The notes below the pieces were generated by a model. It saw only the letters and a list, made by a program, of their open reading frames with translations. It was not told the DNA's origin and ran no database searches. From MFAQ01 sp964592455 (GTDB lineage: Bacteria > Patescibacteriota > Microgenomatia > UBA1400 > MFAQ01): a stretch of 11,240 nucleotides of DNA. Position numbers and translations under genes: made by a program. This document shows positions 6,301 to 11,240 of the stretch, piece after piece. Location: positions 1 to 11,240 of the forward strand of contig CAZQDQ010000030.1 in assembly GCA_964592455.1 (NCBI GenBank), given 5' to 3'. Numbering within the stretch: position 1 is the first letter of the stretch; each line of letters opens with the position of its first letter.

Positions 6301-6382
6301 TCATCTGTACTCTTTCGGGAAATATATGGTTAAATGAATATAGAGTGAAATACATATTGTATTGTCGAAAGAGTACAGATGA
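6301..6382. repeat. 17-bp inverted repeat spanning the recombinase start
   Basis: TCATCTGTACTCTTTCG at 6301-6317 is exactly the reverse complement of 6366-6382. The right arm is codons 8-13 of the recombinase, including catalytic Ser10. The 48-base interval holds the probable promoter (TTAAAT, 6330-6335) and the GTG start. Confidence 0.6.
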
Positions 6383-7916
6383 GAAAGACAAACAAGTCTT
6401 GTCCATTGAAGCGCAAATTGCTGAACTACAAGAATTCGCCACCAGAGAAAAGCTTGAGATAGTCGCCACTTTTTCTGAATCAAGAACAGCCAAATCTCCA
6501 GGACGTCCAATTTTCAAAGAAGTCTTAAACAAAATCGAAAGTGGCGAGGCAGACGCCATTCTTAGCTGGCATCCCGATAGACTTGCCCGCAACTCTATCG
6601 ATGGCGGATACCTCATCTACCTTCTCGACACAGGTAAACTCCTTGACCTCAAGTTTCCTTCCTTCTGGTTTGATAACACTCCACAAGGAAAGTTCATGCT
6701 CAATCTCGCTTTCGGTCAAAGTAAATACTATGTCGACAACTTATCGGAAAATGTAAAGAGAGGTCTCCGCCAAAAAATCCGGAATGGCGTCTGGCCATCT
6801 CAAGCTCCTTATGGCTACCTCAACAATAAATTGTCCAAGAGTATTGAAGTAGACCCGGAAAAATCTAAAGTCGTCAGGAAAGCCTTCGAAACTTTCGCCA
6901 AAGAAAAGGTATCATTCGCCGATGTTTCACTTTTGCTTGCCAAAGGTGACATTTTCAAGAGAAGTGGCAAACCTGTCGGCATTAGCCAAGTCCATAAAAT
7001 GCTTACCAACCAGTTCTACATCGGTATTATGGTCTTTAACGGCGAATTTTTCGAAGGCAAACACGAGGTATTCATTTCGAGAAAACTCTTTAATGCAGTA
7101 AAGAAGAAACTAGAACAAAAAGGTGTCTCGAAATTAAAATCTCACGACTTTGCTTTTTCCGGTCTCATGCGTTGTGGAGAGTGTGGCGCTTGTATTACAG
7201 CTGAGACACATACCAAACACTACAAACATGGTGGCACACAAATTTTCAAATATTACAGATGTACTAAAAAGCTTAAACCCTGTTCTCAGCCGTACTTAGA
7301 AGAAACAAAATTAAAAGATCAGTTGATCAGATTTGTTTCTTCTGCCACACTACCAAACGCATGGAGAAAGAATTGGCTCAGTTGGTTGGAAAGAGACAAA
7401 TTAGTAGAACAGCAATCTGCGGAATCCTCTTTAGTCAAACTCAAGTTTGATATTCAAATGATAGATGGAAAACTCAACCTACTTCTTGATAGCTATCTTG
7501 ACGGCACTATCGACTCTCAAATTTACAAAGATAAAAAGAACCAACTCTTCACCGAAAAGAAAAATTTCGAAGACAAGATAGCCAAAAACAAATCAGGTGA
7601 CTCGAGTTGGCTCGAACCCATGACAGAATTCGTACATTGCGCCCTGCAGGCGCAAAAAGTCGCGCGACCGGATACCCCTAGCGAAGATTTGCGAATCTTC
7701 GCTAAAAACATCGGCTCGAACTACTTTTTGAAAGATAAACAACTTACGGGAGAGTTAAAAAAGCCCTTCGCATCGCTCCGTGCGTGGGCGGGCGCACGGG
7801 CGACAGATCCGAAAATTTCGGAAAACTTCTGCAAGGTGATTCCGGCGGGAGTCGAACCCGCGATCTCTTGGATGAGAACCAAGTGTCCTAGACCACTAGA
7901 CGACGGAACCAATTAA
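6345..7916 (+). CDS. Large serine recombinase (site-specific integrase/resolvase family)
   Basis: This enzyme cuts and rejoins DNA at specific sites through a serine nucleophile. The resolvase domain begins at once: YCRKS at 6-10 gives catalytic Ser10, and the downstream Arg-rich DRLARN is at 78-83. The recombinase DNA-binding domain spans about 140-255. A zinc-ribbon domain holds Cys277, Cys280, Cys306 and Cys313. A coiled-coil-like helical region follows at about 345-415, then a C-terminal NIGSN...KKPF segment (455-475). From Ala476 on, the protein is encoded by the 70-bp repeat and then by the antisense strand of the tRNA-Glu gene (VEPAISWMRTKCPRPLDDGTN), so the last 48 or so residues are unlikely to be native. 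The GTG at 6345 is chosen because the family starts a few residues before YxRxS and an in-frame stop lies at 6294-6296. A four-codon ORF (ATG 6334) ends across this GTG. Confidence 0.9.
   Translation: MKYILYCRKSTDEKDKQVLSIEAQIAELQEFATREKLEIVATFSESRTAKSPGRPIFKEVLNKIESGEADAILSWHPDRLARNSIDGGYLIYLLDTGKLLDLKFPSFWFDNTPQGKFMLNLAFGQSKYYVDNLSENVKRGLRQKIRNGVWPSQAPYGYLNNKLSKSIEVDPEKSKVVRKAFETFAKEKVSFADVSLLLAKGDIFKRSGKPVGISQVHKMLTNQFYIGIMVFNGEFFEGKHEVFISRKLFNAVKKKLEQKGVSKLKSHDFAFSGLMRCGECGACITAETHTKHYKHGGTQIFKYYRCTKKLKPCSQPYLEETKLKDQLIRFVSSATLPNAWRKNWLSWLERDKLVEQQSAESSLVKLKFDIQMIDGKLNLLLDSYLDGTIDSQIYKDKKNQLFTEKKNFEDKIAKNKSGDSSWLEPMTEFVHCALQAQKVARPDTPSEDLRIFAKNIGSNYFLKDKQLTGELKKPFASLRAWAGARATDPKISENFCKVIPAGVEPAISWMRTKCPRPLDDGTN
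7770..7839. repeat. 70-bp perfect repeat, inverted relative to 6157-6226 (att-like arm)
   Basis: All 70 bases match the reverse complement of 6157-6226. The block contains a GC-rich hairpin (CCGTGCG/CGCACGG, minus-strand reading) and an AT-centred dyad (CCGAAA-TTTTCGG). It ends 3 bases inside the 3' end of tRNA-Glu. On the minus strand, six T residues follow the repeat at its far side (about 7757-7762), so it may also help end tRNA transcription. Confidence 0.8.
7837..7910 (-). tRNA. tRNA-Glu (anticodon CTC)
   Basis: The minus strand folds as a cloverleaf. GGTTCCG pairs with CGGAATC as acceptor stem (one G-U). The D arm contains TCTAGTGGTCTAGGA. The anticodon stem is CTTGG/CCAAG with loop TTCTCAT, giving CTC, which reads GAG (Glu). 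The T arm is GCGGG-TTCGACT-CCCGC, with A as discriminator base. The CCA end is not encoded (CCT follows). The recombinase lies directly against the 3' end, where integrases commonly target tRNA genes. Confidence 0.95.
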
Positions 7917-7925
7917 GCTCGACTT

Positions 7926-7931
7926 ATTTTA
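7926..7931 (-). promoter_or_regulatory. -10 box for tRNA-Glu
   Basis: TAAAAT on the minus strand lies 15 bases before the tRNA 5' end, allowing a short 5' leader to be trimmed. The -35 region is not clear. Confidence 0.4.
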
Positions 7932-7964
7932 TCAAAGTTTTAGCTCATTAAGCGAAGATGGCTG

Positions 7965-7970
7965 TATAAT
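7965..7970 (+). promoter_or_regulatory. -10 box for the small membrane protein pair
   Basis: TATAAT, directly preceded by TG, lies 36 bases before the ATG at 8007, giving a leader of about 30 nt with a Shine-Dalgarno GGAGG at 7993-7997. No good -35 is seen. Confidence 0.45.
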
Positions 7971-8006
7971 CCACTCAAGCAAATTTAAATTTGGAGGATA
8001 ATCGGT

Positions 8007-8261
8007 ATGAAAGTGGTTAAATTTCTGTTTTGGCTAATTGGCGCACTAACTATTGGTTTATCACCAATCTGGGCCGTGATATTCGGATTTTGTTTAATCG
8101 GCATATTTTTGGGATACTTGTTTTCCGAAATTATCATCTCACCTATGGTATTGGTACTTTTTATCATTTTATTTCTGCTTTCGATGATCGCTTCCCATGC
8201 TCAGTATGGTCGAGTTGTAAGAGAAACAGCAATTAATGCTCCACCACCGGCTAATAAATAA
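8007..8261 (+). CDS. Small membrane protein (84 aa)
   Basis: The protein has two hydrophobic segments (about residues 6-36 and 42-62) separated by a short loop (YLFSEIIISP), then a polar C-terminal tail ending APPPANK. There is no recognisable domain, so the function is unknown. GGAGG nine bases before the ATG supports the start. The next gene begins 30 bases downstream and also encodes a small two-segment membrane protein. The first 34 residues of the two align without gaps, with Lys5, Phe8, Leu18, Pro20, Ile31, Gly32 and Phe34 in common, so they may be tandem paralogues. Both are likely cotranscribed up to the terminator at 8529-8551. Confidence 0.7.
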   Translation: MKVVKFLFWLIGALTIGLSPIWAVIFGFCLIGIFLGYLFSEIIISPMVLVLFIILFLLSMIASHAQYGRVVRETAINAPPPANK

Positions 8262-8291
8262 AATTAGATCTTTCATCAAGAGGAGTAGTTT

Positions 8292-8540
8292 GTGAACACT
8301 TTAAAGTACATTTTTTACGTCCTTGCTTTTACTTTTTTGGCACTCACCCCGGTGTTTTTTACACTCTCACTGATCGTTTTTATTGGCGCTTTTTCCCAGC
8401 TACTTGCTATCGGCAAGGAAAACAGTATTGTTCTCGTTATGTTCTTTAGCGCCATCCTAAGCAGCTTTTTTGGACCCACAAGCTACTTCGTTTACTCCCA
8501 GTTCTTTTTAAAAAAGTCATCCCCTTCTAGCCACCAATGA
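8292..8540 (+). CDS. Small membrane protein (82 aa)
   Basis: Hydrophobic segments lie at about residues 6-37 and 44-72, and a short basic/serine-rich tail (KKSSPSSHQ) follows. No family is recognised. The start is GTG at 8292, supported by GAGGAG at 8280-8285, six bases upstream. It resembles the 8007-8261 product in its first third and in topology. The stop codon TGA (8538-8540) lies in the loop of the transcription terminator, so coding and termination overlap. This leaves the gene end under double constraint. Confidence 0.7.
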   Translation: MNTLKYIFYVLAFTFLALTPVFFTLSLIVFIGAFSQLLAIGKENSIVLVMFFSAILSSFFGPTSYFVYSQFFLKKSSPSSHQ

Positions 8541-8551
8541 GTGGCTTTTTT
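8529..8551 (+). terminator. Intrinsic terminator overlapping the 8292-8540 gene end
   Basis: AGCCAC (8529-8534), six-base loop, GTGGCT (8541-8546), then a run of T to 8551. The stem's left arm and loop are the last codons and stop of the gene. Confidence 0.85.
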
Positions 8552-8585
8552 GTGCCTAAAAACAATCCCATAAGGCAAGCTAAAC

Positions 8586-8614
8586 TTGACACCTGTTTAC
8601 CAAAAAGGTAAAAT
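8586..8614 (+). promoter_or_regulatory. Near-consensus promoter TTGACA-17-TAAAAT with a central dyad
   Basis: TTGACA at 8586-8591 and TAAAAT at 8609-8614 are separated by exactly 17 bases. This is the best promoter in the window. TTTACC (8596-8601) and GGTAAA (8607-8612) form a perfect dyad around AAAAA overlapping the spacer and -10 box, the kind of place a repressor binds. Transcription should begin near 8621. Confidence 0.7.
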
Positions 8615-8620
8615 ATAGCT

Positions 8621-8669
8621 CTAACATAAAGAAGATATCCAGCCATCTTATCAGTGCGGCTGGTTTTTT
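8621..8669 (+). ncRNA. Predicted ~50-nt small RNA or terminated leader upstream of greA
   Basis: The strong promoter above would give an RNA of about 49 bases that ends at the terminator 8639-8669. No start codon with a convincing reading frame lies in it. It may be a free small RNA or an attenuated greA leader. In E. coli the greA leader is also cut short by an internal terminator to give small RNAs (GraL), a parallel in arrangement only, with no sequence likeness claimed. Confidence 0.45.
8639..8669 (+). terminator. Intrinsic terminator between the two greA-upstream promoters
   Basis: CCAGCC (8639-8644) pairs with GGCTGG (8658-8663) across a 13-base loop, followed by six T (8664-8669). Confidence 0.8.
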
Positions 8670-8705
8670 AATTATTAAGGGGTAAACATACACAACCATT
8701 ACGCC

Positions 8706-8733
8706 TTGACATTAATAATCTGTGCTTTATATT
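8706..8733 (+). promoter_or_regulatory. Promoter of greA: TTGACA-16-TATATT
   Basis: TTGACA at 8706-8711 and TATATT at 8728-8733 (16-base spacer) give a start near 8740 and a leader of about 22 bases lacking a Shine-Dalgarno sequence. This promoter lies after the terminator at 8669, so greA can be expressed without read-through. Confidence 0.6.
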
Positions 8734-8761
8734 TATAAATCGTAACCAAAATACAAAACCT

Positions 8762-9235
8762 ATGTCACAAAACACCCAAAGAGTTCAAATGACCCCTCTT
8801 GGCTACCGCCAATTGGTAGAAGAACTCGAACAACTACAAAAAACAGGTCTGCCAGAGGCCATCGATCGCGTGGCTAAAGCTCGTGAGTTTGGAGATCTTT
8901 CTGAAAATGCTGAATATCATTCCGCCAAAGAAGACTTAGCAGCCCTAGAAGGGAGAATTGAAGAGCTCAAGGACATTATTTCCAGAGTTGTCGTCGTCGA
9001 CATTAAAAGAGGTGGTGATGATGAGGTGGGTATTGGCAGTATCGTTACAGTTCAAGTAAACGGTACATCACACGAATTTTCGATTGTCGGTGAATGGGAA
9101 GCTGATCCTGCCGCCAAAAAGATTTCCCACGAATCACCTTTAGGTAAGGCACTTATTGGCAAAAAGGTTGGTGACACAGTTGAGGTAGAAGCACCAGCCG
9201 GCAAAGTTGTTTACGCTGTCAATGCCGTAAAATAA
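8762..9235 (+). CDS. greA: Transcript cleavage factor GreA (157 aa)
   Basis: GreA enters the secondary channel of stalled RNA polymerase and promotes cleavage of backtracked RNA. The N-terminal coiled coil (residues about 11-83) carries the tip motif GDLSENAEYHSAKE, with acidic Asp45 and Glu48 matching Asp41 and Glu44 of the E. coli protein that hold the catalytic Mg ion. The C-terminal FKBP-like domain (about 84-157) ends with the family signature SPLGKALIGKKVGDTVEVEAP. Length and motifs are fully typical. The ATG at 8762 gives eight residues before the usual MTPLGYRQL start, and ATG at 8786 is an alternative. No terminator is seen in the 84-base gap before pyrG, so some read-through may occur. 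Confidence 0.97.
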   Translation: MSQNTQRVQMTPLGYRQLVEELEQLQKTGLPEAIDRVAKAREFGDLSENAEYHSAKEDLAALEGRIEELKDIISRVVVVDIKRGGDDEVGIGSIVTVQVNGTSHEFSIVGEWEADPAAKKISHESPLGKALIGKKVGDTVEVEAPAGKVVYAVNAVK

Positions 9236-9305
9236 CCCACTCTAAACCTACCAAAGTCAACAGTTGCGTAAAAAAGACCATCTATCTTTGACCTTCATAT
9301 TAAGC

Positions 9306-9311
9306 TAAAAT
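9306..9311 (+). promoter_or_regulatory. -10 box of pyrG, nearly leaderless
   Basis: TAAAAT is followed by eight bases and the ATG at 9320, so the message should start one or two bases before the start codon. TTGACC (9288-9293) is nearby but only 12 bases upstream, too close for a normal -35. Confidence 0.5.
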
Positions 9312-9319
9312 TAAATTCC

Positions 9320-11005
9320 ATGAGATACATTTTTGTGTCTGGTGGAGTTGTTTCTGGTCTCGGCAAGGGAGTTATTTCTGCCTCAGTGGGAATGCTGCTA
9401 AAACTAGCAGGCTTCAGAGTCTGCAACGTCAAAGTTGACATGTACCTCAATATCGATGCTGGCACAATTAGGCCGCAAGAGCACGGTGAAGTATTTGTGA
9501 CTTCAGATGGACTTGAAACAGATCAAGATATAGGAAATTACGAGCGCTTCCTTGGACAATCATTAAAAAGGGTTAACTACCTCACTACTGGCCAAGTGTA
9601 CAAAGCAGTCATCGACCGTGAGCGAAGTTTTGGTTATCACGGTGAAGACGTTGAAGCGATTCCCCACGTTACAGATGAAATAATTAGAAGGCTAAAGTTG
9701 GCTGGTGAAAGTAACAACTCTGATATCGTCATTATAGAGCTGGGAGGTACTGTTGGAGAGTATCAAAACATCTTATTCTTCGAAGCTAATAGAATCCTTA
9801 AACTCCAAAATTCTGACCCAGTTCTTCACCTGCATGTCAGTTATTTACCTGTGATTAAGTCTATAGGTGAGCTCAAAAGTAAACCAGCTCAACAATCAGC
9901 CAGAGTTTTGCAAGGTATGGGCCTCCAGCCAGACCTTTTAATTACCAGATCAGAAAGACCAATCGACGAAAAAAGAAAGCAAAAATTAGCCCTCTTTTGT
10001 AATTTAAAACCAGAGTCAGTTCTGTCTTGTCCCGATATCCGAAACATTTACAAAGTTCCGCTCATCTTAAACAAGCAGAAACTAGTTCAAAGTTTATCAA
10101 AAAAATTAGGGCTACACCCCATGTCAGTCACCAAAAAACTCAAAAGGTGGTTGGTGGCAACAAAAAGAAGTAAAACAAAGAAGGAGATTGTAATTTCTCT
10201 TGTTGGTAAATATTTTAAGACTGGAGATTTTACTTTAAAAGACTCCTATGTCTCCGTTGTCGAAGCTTTAAATCAGGCAGCTAACTTACTAAAAATAAAG
10301 ATAAAACATCAGTTCATCGACAGCGAAAGTCTTAAAGAAAATAGACATCTTCTCCAAAATTCTCACGGTATTCTTATTCCTCAAGGGTGGGGTAGTCGCG
10401 GAGTAGAAGGTAAAATAAAAGCCGTCCATTTTGCCAGAAAAAACAAAATTCCTTTTTTAGGGCTTTGTTTTGGTATGCAAATGGCTGTTGTAGAATTTGC
10501 TCGTAACGTCTGCAAGTTAAAAAACGCAAACTCAATAGAAGTTGACCCTCAAACTCCATACCCAGTTATTCACATAATGGAAAAACAAAAACAATTTCTT
10601 AAAAAACACCAGTATGGTGGTACTATCCGCCTTGGATCATATCCTTGCCGACTTAAAAAATACACTCTTTTAAAAAGACTTTATAAAAAATACACAACCA
10701 CCAAAAAATCACCATGGTTAACAGATACGTTATTAAAGCAGCCCGGATCGTCAAAATCCATAATCTACGAGAGACACAGACACCGCTACGAGCTAAATAA
10801 CAAGTATCTCAAAAAACTAAAACATCACGGTCTCATTATCTCTGGACTTTCACCAGACAAAAAGCTGGTCGAAGCAATCGAGATCAAAGGTCACCCCTTT
10901 TTTGTCGGCGTTCAATACCACCCAGAATATATAGCCAGACCCCTAACCCCCCACCCTCTATTTTTAGGATTTGTTAAAGCCTGTTTAAAACGTAGTATAA
11001 TATAG
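9320..11005 (+). CDS. pyrG: CTP synthase (561 aa)
   Basis: CTP synthase makes CTP from UTP, ATP and glutamine, the last step of pyrimidine nucleotide synthesis. The N-terminal synthetase domain (about 1-270) starts IFVSGGVVSGLGKG, the P-loop-like ATP site, and contains HGEVFVTSDGLETDQD and ELGGTVGE. The C-terminal glutaminase domain (about 290-555) has the oxyanion/loop sequence GSRGVEGKI, nucleophile Cys383 in GLCFGMQ, RHRHRYELN, and His534/Glu536 in VQYHPEY, so the triad is complete. Length is close to the usual 530-550. Differences from the classical sequence include DMYLNIDAGTIRP where most bacteria have DPYLNVDPGTM.P, and PQGWGSRG in place of PGGFG.RG. I think related variants occur in CPR genomes, but could not check. 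A promoter for the next gene lies in its last codons. Confidence 0.96.
   Translation: MRYIFVSGGVVSGLGKGVISASVGMLLKLAGFRVCNVKVDMYLNIDAGTIRPQEHGEVFVTSDGLETDQDIGNYERFLGQSLKRVNYLTTGQVYKAVIDRERSFGYHGEDVEAIPHVTDEIIRRLKLAGESNNSDIVIIELGGTVGEYQNILFFEANRILKLQNSDPVLHLHVSYLPVIKSIGELKSKPAQQSARVLQGMGLQPDLLITRSERPIDEKRKQKLALFCNLKPESVLSCPDIRNIYKVPLILNKQKLVQSLSKKLGLHPMSVTKKLKRWLVATKRSKTKKEIVISLVGKYFKTGDFTLKDSYVSVVEALNQAANLLKIKIKHQFIDSESLKENRHLLQNSHGILIPQGWGSRGVEGKIKAVHFARKNKIPFLGLCFGMQMAVVEFARNVCKLKNANSIEVDPQTPYPVIHIMEKQKQFLKKHQYGGTIRLGSYPCRLKKYTLLKRLYKKYTTTKKSPWLTDTLLKQPGSSKSIIYERHRHRYELNNKYLKKLKHHGLIISGLSPDKKLVEAIEIKGHPFFVGVQYHPEYIARPLTPHPLFLGFVKACLKRSII
10971..11001 (+). promoter_or_regulatory. Promoter inside the pyrG 3' end for the downstream gene
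   Basis: TTGTTA (10971-10976) and TATAAT (10996-11001) are 19 bases apart, a little long. The -10 box is consensus and ends 4 bases before the end of the pyrG stop codon. Confidence 0.45.
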
Positions 11006-11043
11006 GACTATAACTGCTCTTTTAACCCCTATAAGGAGAAGAA

Positions 11044-11240
11044 ATGAAAACCCATCCGCAAGAGATGTGGCAAGATGTTGTTGGCTTTTTCAAGGCCTTT
11101 GCCTCAGACATAAAGCGTCTAAAACAGACCATGCCAGCTGTTTTTTGGATGTTAACTTTAGTTTTTATCTTGGTTGTTGTTGGTGGTTGTGCTTTTGTAA
11201 TTGGAAACTACTCTTGGAACCAAAATCCAGAAACTGAGTT
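11044..11240 (+). CDS. Single-pass membrane protein, partial (first 65 residues)
   Basis: The frame is open to the window end. A polar amphipathic N-terminus (MKTHPQEMWQDVVGFFKAFASDIKRLK split by aromatic residues) is followed by one strongly hydrophobic segment at about residues 33-54 (FWMLTLVFILVVVGGCAF), then a polar stretch NYSWNQNPETE. With Lys/Arg before the segment, an N-in, C-out topology is likely. AAGGAG at 11033-11038, five bases before the ATG, is a clear Shine-Dalgarno and decides the start. The family cannot be named from this part. Confidence 0.75.
   Translation, partial: MKTHPQEMWQDVVGFFKAFASDIKRLKQTMPAVFWMLTLVFILVVVGGCAFVIGNYSWNQNPETE

Noticed and set aside
6001..6333. Forward 110-residue frame across the 284-bp unit
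   Set aside because: It lies wholly within inverted repeats, has a low-complexity Lys/Arg tail and shows no domain. It is most likely non-coding.
911..7839. CRISPR array
   Set aside because: The repeats are few, long, inverted and irregularly spaced. There are no regular spacers and no cas genes.
1..7910. Direct repeat of the tRNA-Glu 3' end marking the far boundary of an integrated element
   Set aside because: I found no second copy of the tRNA 3' sequence in the window. The other boundary may lie to the left of base 1.
7721..7912. Minus-strand 63-residue frame over the tRNA and recombinase tail
   Set aside because: It includes the tRNA-Glu sequence read as protein (VPSSSGLGHLVLIQEIAGSTPAG), a common artefact.

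Overview
The window looks like a stretch of chromosome from an uncultivated ultra-small bacterium of the Patescibacteria/CPR type, perhaps Microgenomates. This is an inference from AT-rich compact genes, several genes whose -10 box sits 6-9 nt before the start codon with no ribosome binding site, a serine recombinase whose reading frame runs into an antisense tRNA gene, and a CTP synthase with a divergent N-terminal motif. No single marker here proves the lineage.

The left 7.9 kb is accessory DNA. It holds two 218-residue paralogues of unknown function (241-897 and 3526-4182, both minus strand, about 82% identical). Between them lie a SAM-methyltransferase-like gene (1417-2886) and a peptide-deformylase-like gene (2961-3518). 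To their right is a minus-strand pair: an unknown 227-residue protein (5936-5253) and, 4 nt further on, a protein that looks like a proteasome/HslV-type Ntn-hydrolase (5248-4259). A large serine recombinase (6345-7916) ends the region and abuts the 3' end of a tRNA-Glu gene (7837-7910, minus), the usual position of a tRNA-targeted integrated element.

The stretches without genes in this half are built from related repeat modules. One module at about 911-1042 recurs inverted at about 6057-6186. A perfect 70-bp sequence at 6157-6226 recurs inverted at 7770-7839, forming the recombinase gene tail. A 284-bp unit (5998-6281) has perfect 23-bp terminal inverted repeats. The 70-bp identity stops 3 bases inside the tRNA gene, where the two copies switch to different partners, as att-site recombination products would.

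The right 3.3 kb looks like core chromosome: two small membrane proteins sharing one terminator, a very short promoter-terminator unit upstream of greA, greA itself, pyrG (CTP synthase), and the start of a single-pass membrane protein cut by the window end. Three of these genes have clear Shine-Dalgarno sequences, so the organism seems to use both leaderless and SD-led initiation.

The most interesting parts are the cargo set (methyltransferase, deformylase, Ntn-hydrolase with a predicted serine nucleophile, two unknown families), the inverted repeats bounding it next to a serine recombinase, and the greA leader.
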